This document shows positions 16,520 to 17,286 of a stretch of 17,286 nt of DNA, piece by piece. This DNA comes from JAUXFK01 sp034189035 (GTDB taxonomy: Bacteria; Desulfobacterota; UBA8473). The stretch is from the NCBI GenBank assembly GCA_034189035.1, contig JAXHVA010000088.1:1-17286 (forward strand), written 5' to 3'. The notes under the pieces are model-generated. The model did no database searches. It was given only the letters and a program-made list of their open reading frames with translations, and was not told where the DNA came from. Numbering within the stretch: the stretch's first letter is position 1; each line of letters opens with the position of its first letter. The position numbers were made by a program, and so were the translations under genes.

Positions 16520-17109
16520 ATGTAAAGTCTTTGTTGATGATATTCGTGCTTTTCAACCCGTTTATCATGTCCATCTATATGATCGAGATTGTGAAGGCAA
16601 TGGACTATAAGACATTCTCGCATCAAGTTGTTCGAGCGGTTATTATCAGTTTCGTCGTTTTTTTTCTGTTTGCATGGGTGTTTTTACGGATATTCTTCAA
16701 GTTCGATTCCTTGCGTTTCTCATTTTCGGAGGCATCATATTCCTTATTATAGGCATCAGGCTGATTCTCGGAACCGGTCCCGCGATGGAGATACCCAAGA
16801 AAGCGTCCGACCATGTTTCCGCATCCATAGCAATACCGTATATTGTGGGCCCGGGCACGATCAGCACAAGTGTGATCGTGCCCGGGCAGTCGTCTCAATT
16901 TATTTCTCGCCATACTGGCTATCTTTTCAGCTCTTGCGCTGTCACTCATCATGTTACTGGGTTTCAAGAGATTGCATGATTATTTACAGCAAAATAATGA
17001 AAGGCTGCTCCAAAGATATATGGAAATCGCAGGCCGTGTAACCGCCCTCTTTACCGGATCATTCGCAATTGACATGATTATAAAGGGTATTGAAAATTGG
17101 TTGAATTAG
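16520..17109 (+). pseudogene. MarC-family (UPF0056) inner-membrane protein, frameshifted
   Basis: MarC-family proteins are small six-helix inner-membrane proteins of unclear function, about 200 residues. The pieces appear in family order in two frames. Piece one (codons from 16525 to about 16675) has MIFVLFNPFIMSIYMIEIV. Piece two, in another frame (about 16680-16885), has QVRFLAFLIFGGIIFLIIGI and the family signature IPYIVGPGTISTSVIV. Piece three, back in the first frame (about 16885-17109), has LAILAIFSALALSLIMLLGF and ends AIDMIIKGIENWLN before TAG. Three lesions are needed to explain this. ATG 16520-16522 is followed at once by TAA, and one inserted base would restore the frame. A second lesion lies in 16658-16690, near a run of eight T. 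A third lies at about 16881-16905, beside a 15-bp palindrome. The sequence between lesions is well conserved, so the decay is recent or these are sequencing errors. Confidence 0.8.
16849..16887. repeat. 15-bp perfect palindrome (39-nt hairpin) at a frameshift
   Basis: GCCCGGGCACGATCA at 16849-16863 is the exact reverse complement of TGATCGTGCCCGGGC at 16873-16887. The 9-nt spacer GCACAAGTG can itself pair CAC with GTG, so the whole 39 nt is nearly a perfect palindrome. The left arm encodes the family-conserved GPGTIS part of MarC. The right arm contains the CCC where removing one C would restore the downstream frame. No T-run follows, so it is not an intrinsic terminator. Confidence 0.85.
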
Positions 17110-17112
17110 TCT

Positions 17113-17286
17113 TCATTCTGATTGAACAAGATATGAAGTGATGATTCCAGCATGTTCAGAGATGAAGCGGATACGTTTACGTTTAACTATTATGCTGTCT
17201 CGCATTTTTTTGACATCTTTTTCGATATAGTTATCAATACCTGCTTTGCCAGCAAGTAGGGATCCTCATTTCTATTAACGATGTTC
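17113..17286 (-). other. Possible 3' end of a minus-strand gene, frame broken, unidentified
   Basis: Reading the minus strand from the window edge, one frame is open from 17285 to a TAA at 17190-17192 and includes NRNEDPYLLAK. A second frame is open from 17265 to a TGA at 17113-17115, includes GKAGIDNYIEKDVKKMRDS and ends ITSYLVQSE. Joined by one frame change near 17245-17255 they would make a plausible C-terminal tail, convergent with the MarC remnant and 3 nt from its stop. I do not recognise the family, and the stretch could equally be non-coding. Nothing convincing is seen on the + strand here. Confidence 0.25.

Noticed and set aside
16658..16690. Programmed ribosomal frameshift at the run of eight T in the MarC remnant
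   Set aside because: A T-run can be slippery, but the gene has two other lesions including a stop right after the start codon, so decay or error explains it better.
16849..16887. Palindrome as an intrinsic transcription terminator
   Set aside because: No T-run follows the stem and it lies inside former coding sequence.
16628..17041. 137-residue + strand frame across the MarC region
   Set aside because: It is the third frame and carries none of the MarC motifs, which lie in the other two frames.

Overview
The window is almost wall-to-wall coding on the + strand. It holds one long operon for alpha-glucan, trehalose and (probably) glucosylglycerate metabolism, ending in an ion transporter. A decayed MarC-family gene and an unresolved tail follow. 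Strong AGGAGG-type ribosome sites, the tightly overlapping genes and this particular set of families suggest a Gram-negative bacterium, probably of the Desulfobacterota (deltaproteobacterial) or Nitrospirota type. That placement comes from recalled gene neighbourhoods and is low confidence.

Layout: (1) 2-2422, the 3' part of a trehalose synthase fused to maltokinase (TreS-Mak). (2) 2419-4365, glycogen branching enzyme GlgB. (3) 4362-6206, TreZ. (4) 6206-8638, a GH57 protein with a DUF3536-type C-terminus. (5) 8635-11433, TreY. (6) 11430-12926, 4-alpha-glucanotransferase MalQ. (7) 12944-14197, a GT-A glycosyltransferase of the glucosyl-/mannosylglycerate synthase kind. (8) 14194-16395, a cation-chloride cotransporter (SLC12-like). 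(9) 16520-17109, a MarC-family pseudogene with three frame lesions and a near-perfect 39-nt palindrome. (10) 17113-17286, short minus-strand open stretches of unknown identity. No stretch longer than 300 bases lacks a gene or gene remnant, and I found no RNA genes, insertion sequences or CRISPR arrays.

How the genes fit together: GlgB and MalQ shape linear and branched alpha-glucan. TreY converts the reducing end of maltodextrin to a trehalose unit and TreZ releases free trehalose. TreS interconverts trehalose and maltose, and its maltokinase domain phosphorylates maltose to maltose-1-phosphate, the usual donor for GlgE, which is not in the window. The GH57 enzyme probably trims or debranches the same glucan. 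The glycosyltransferase probably makes a charged glycerate glycoside, a second compatible solute. The last gene resembles Na-K-Cl cotransporters, so the operon appears to join organic osmolyte synthesis to ion uptake. Six of the seven gene junctions in the operon overlap by 1 or 4 nt; the only gap is before the glycosyltransferase.

The most interesting points are the SLC12-like cotransporter with recognisable ion-site residues, the uncharacterised GH57-DUF3536 protein sitting where a debranching enzyme would be expected, and the palindrome located exactly at a frameshift in the MarC remnant.
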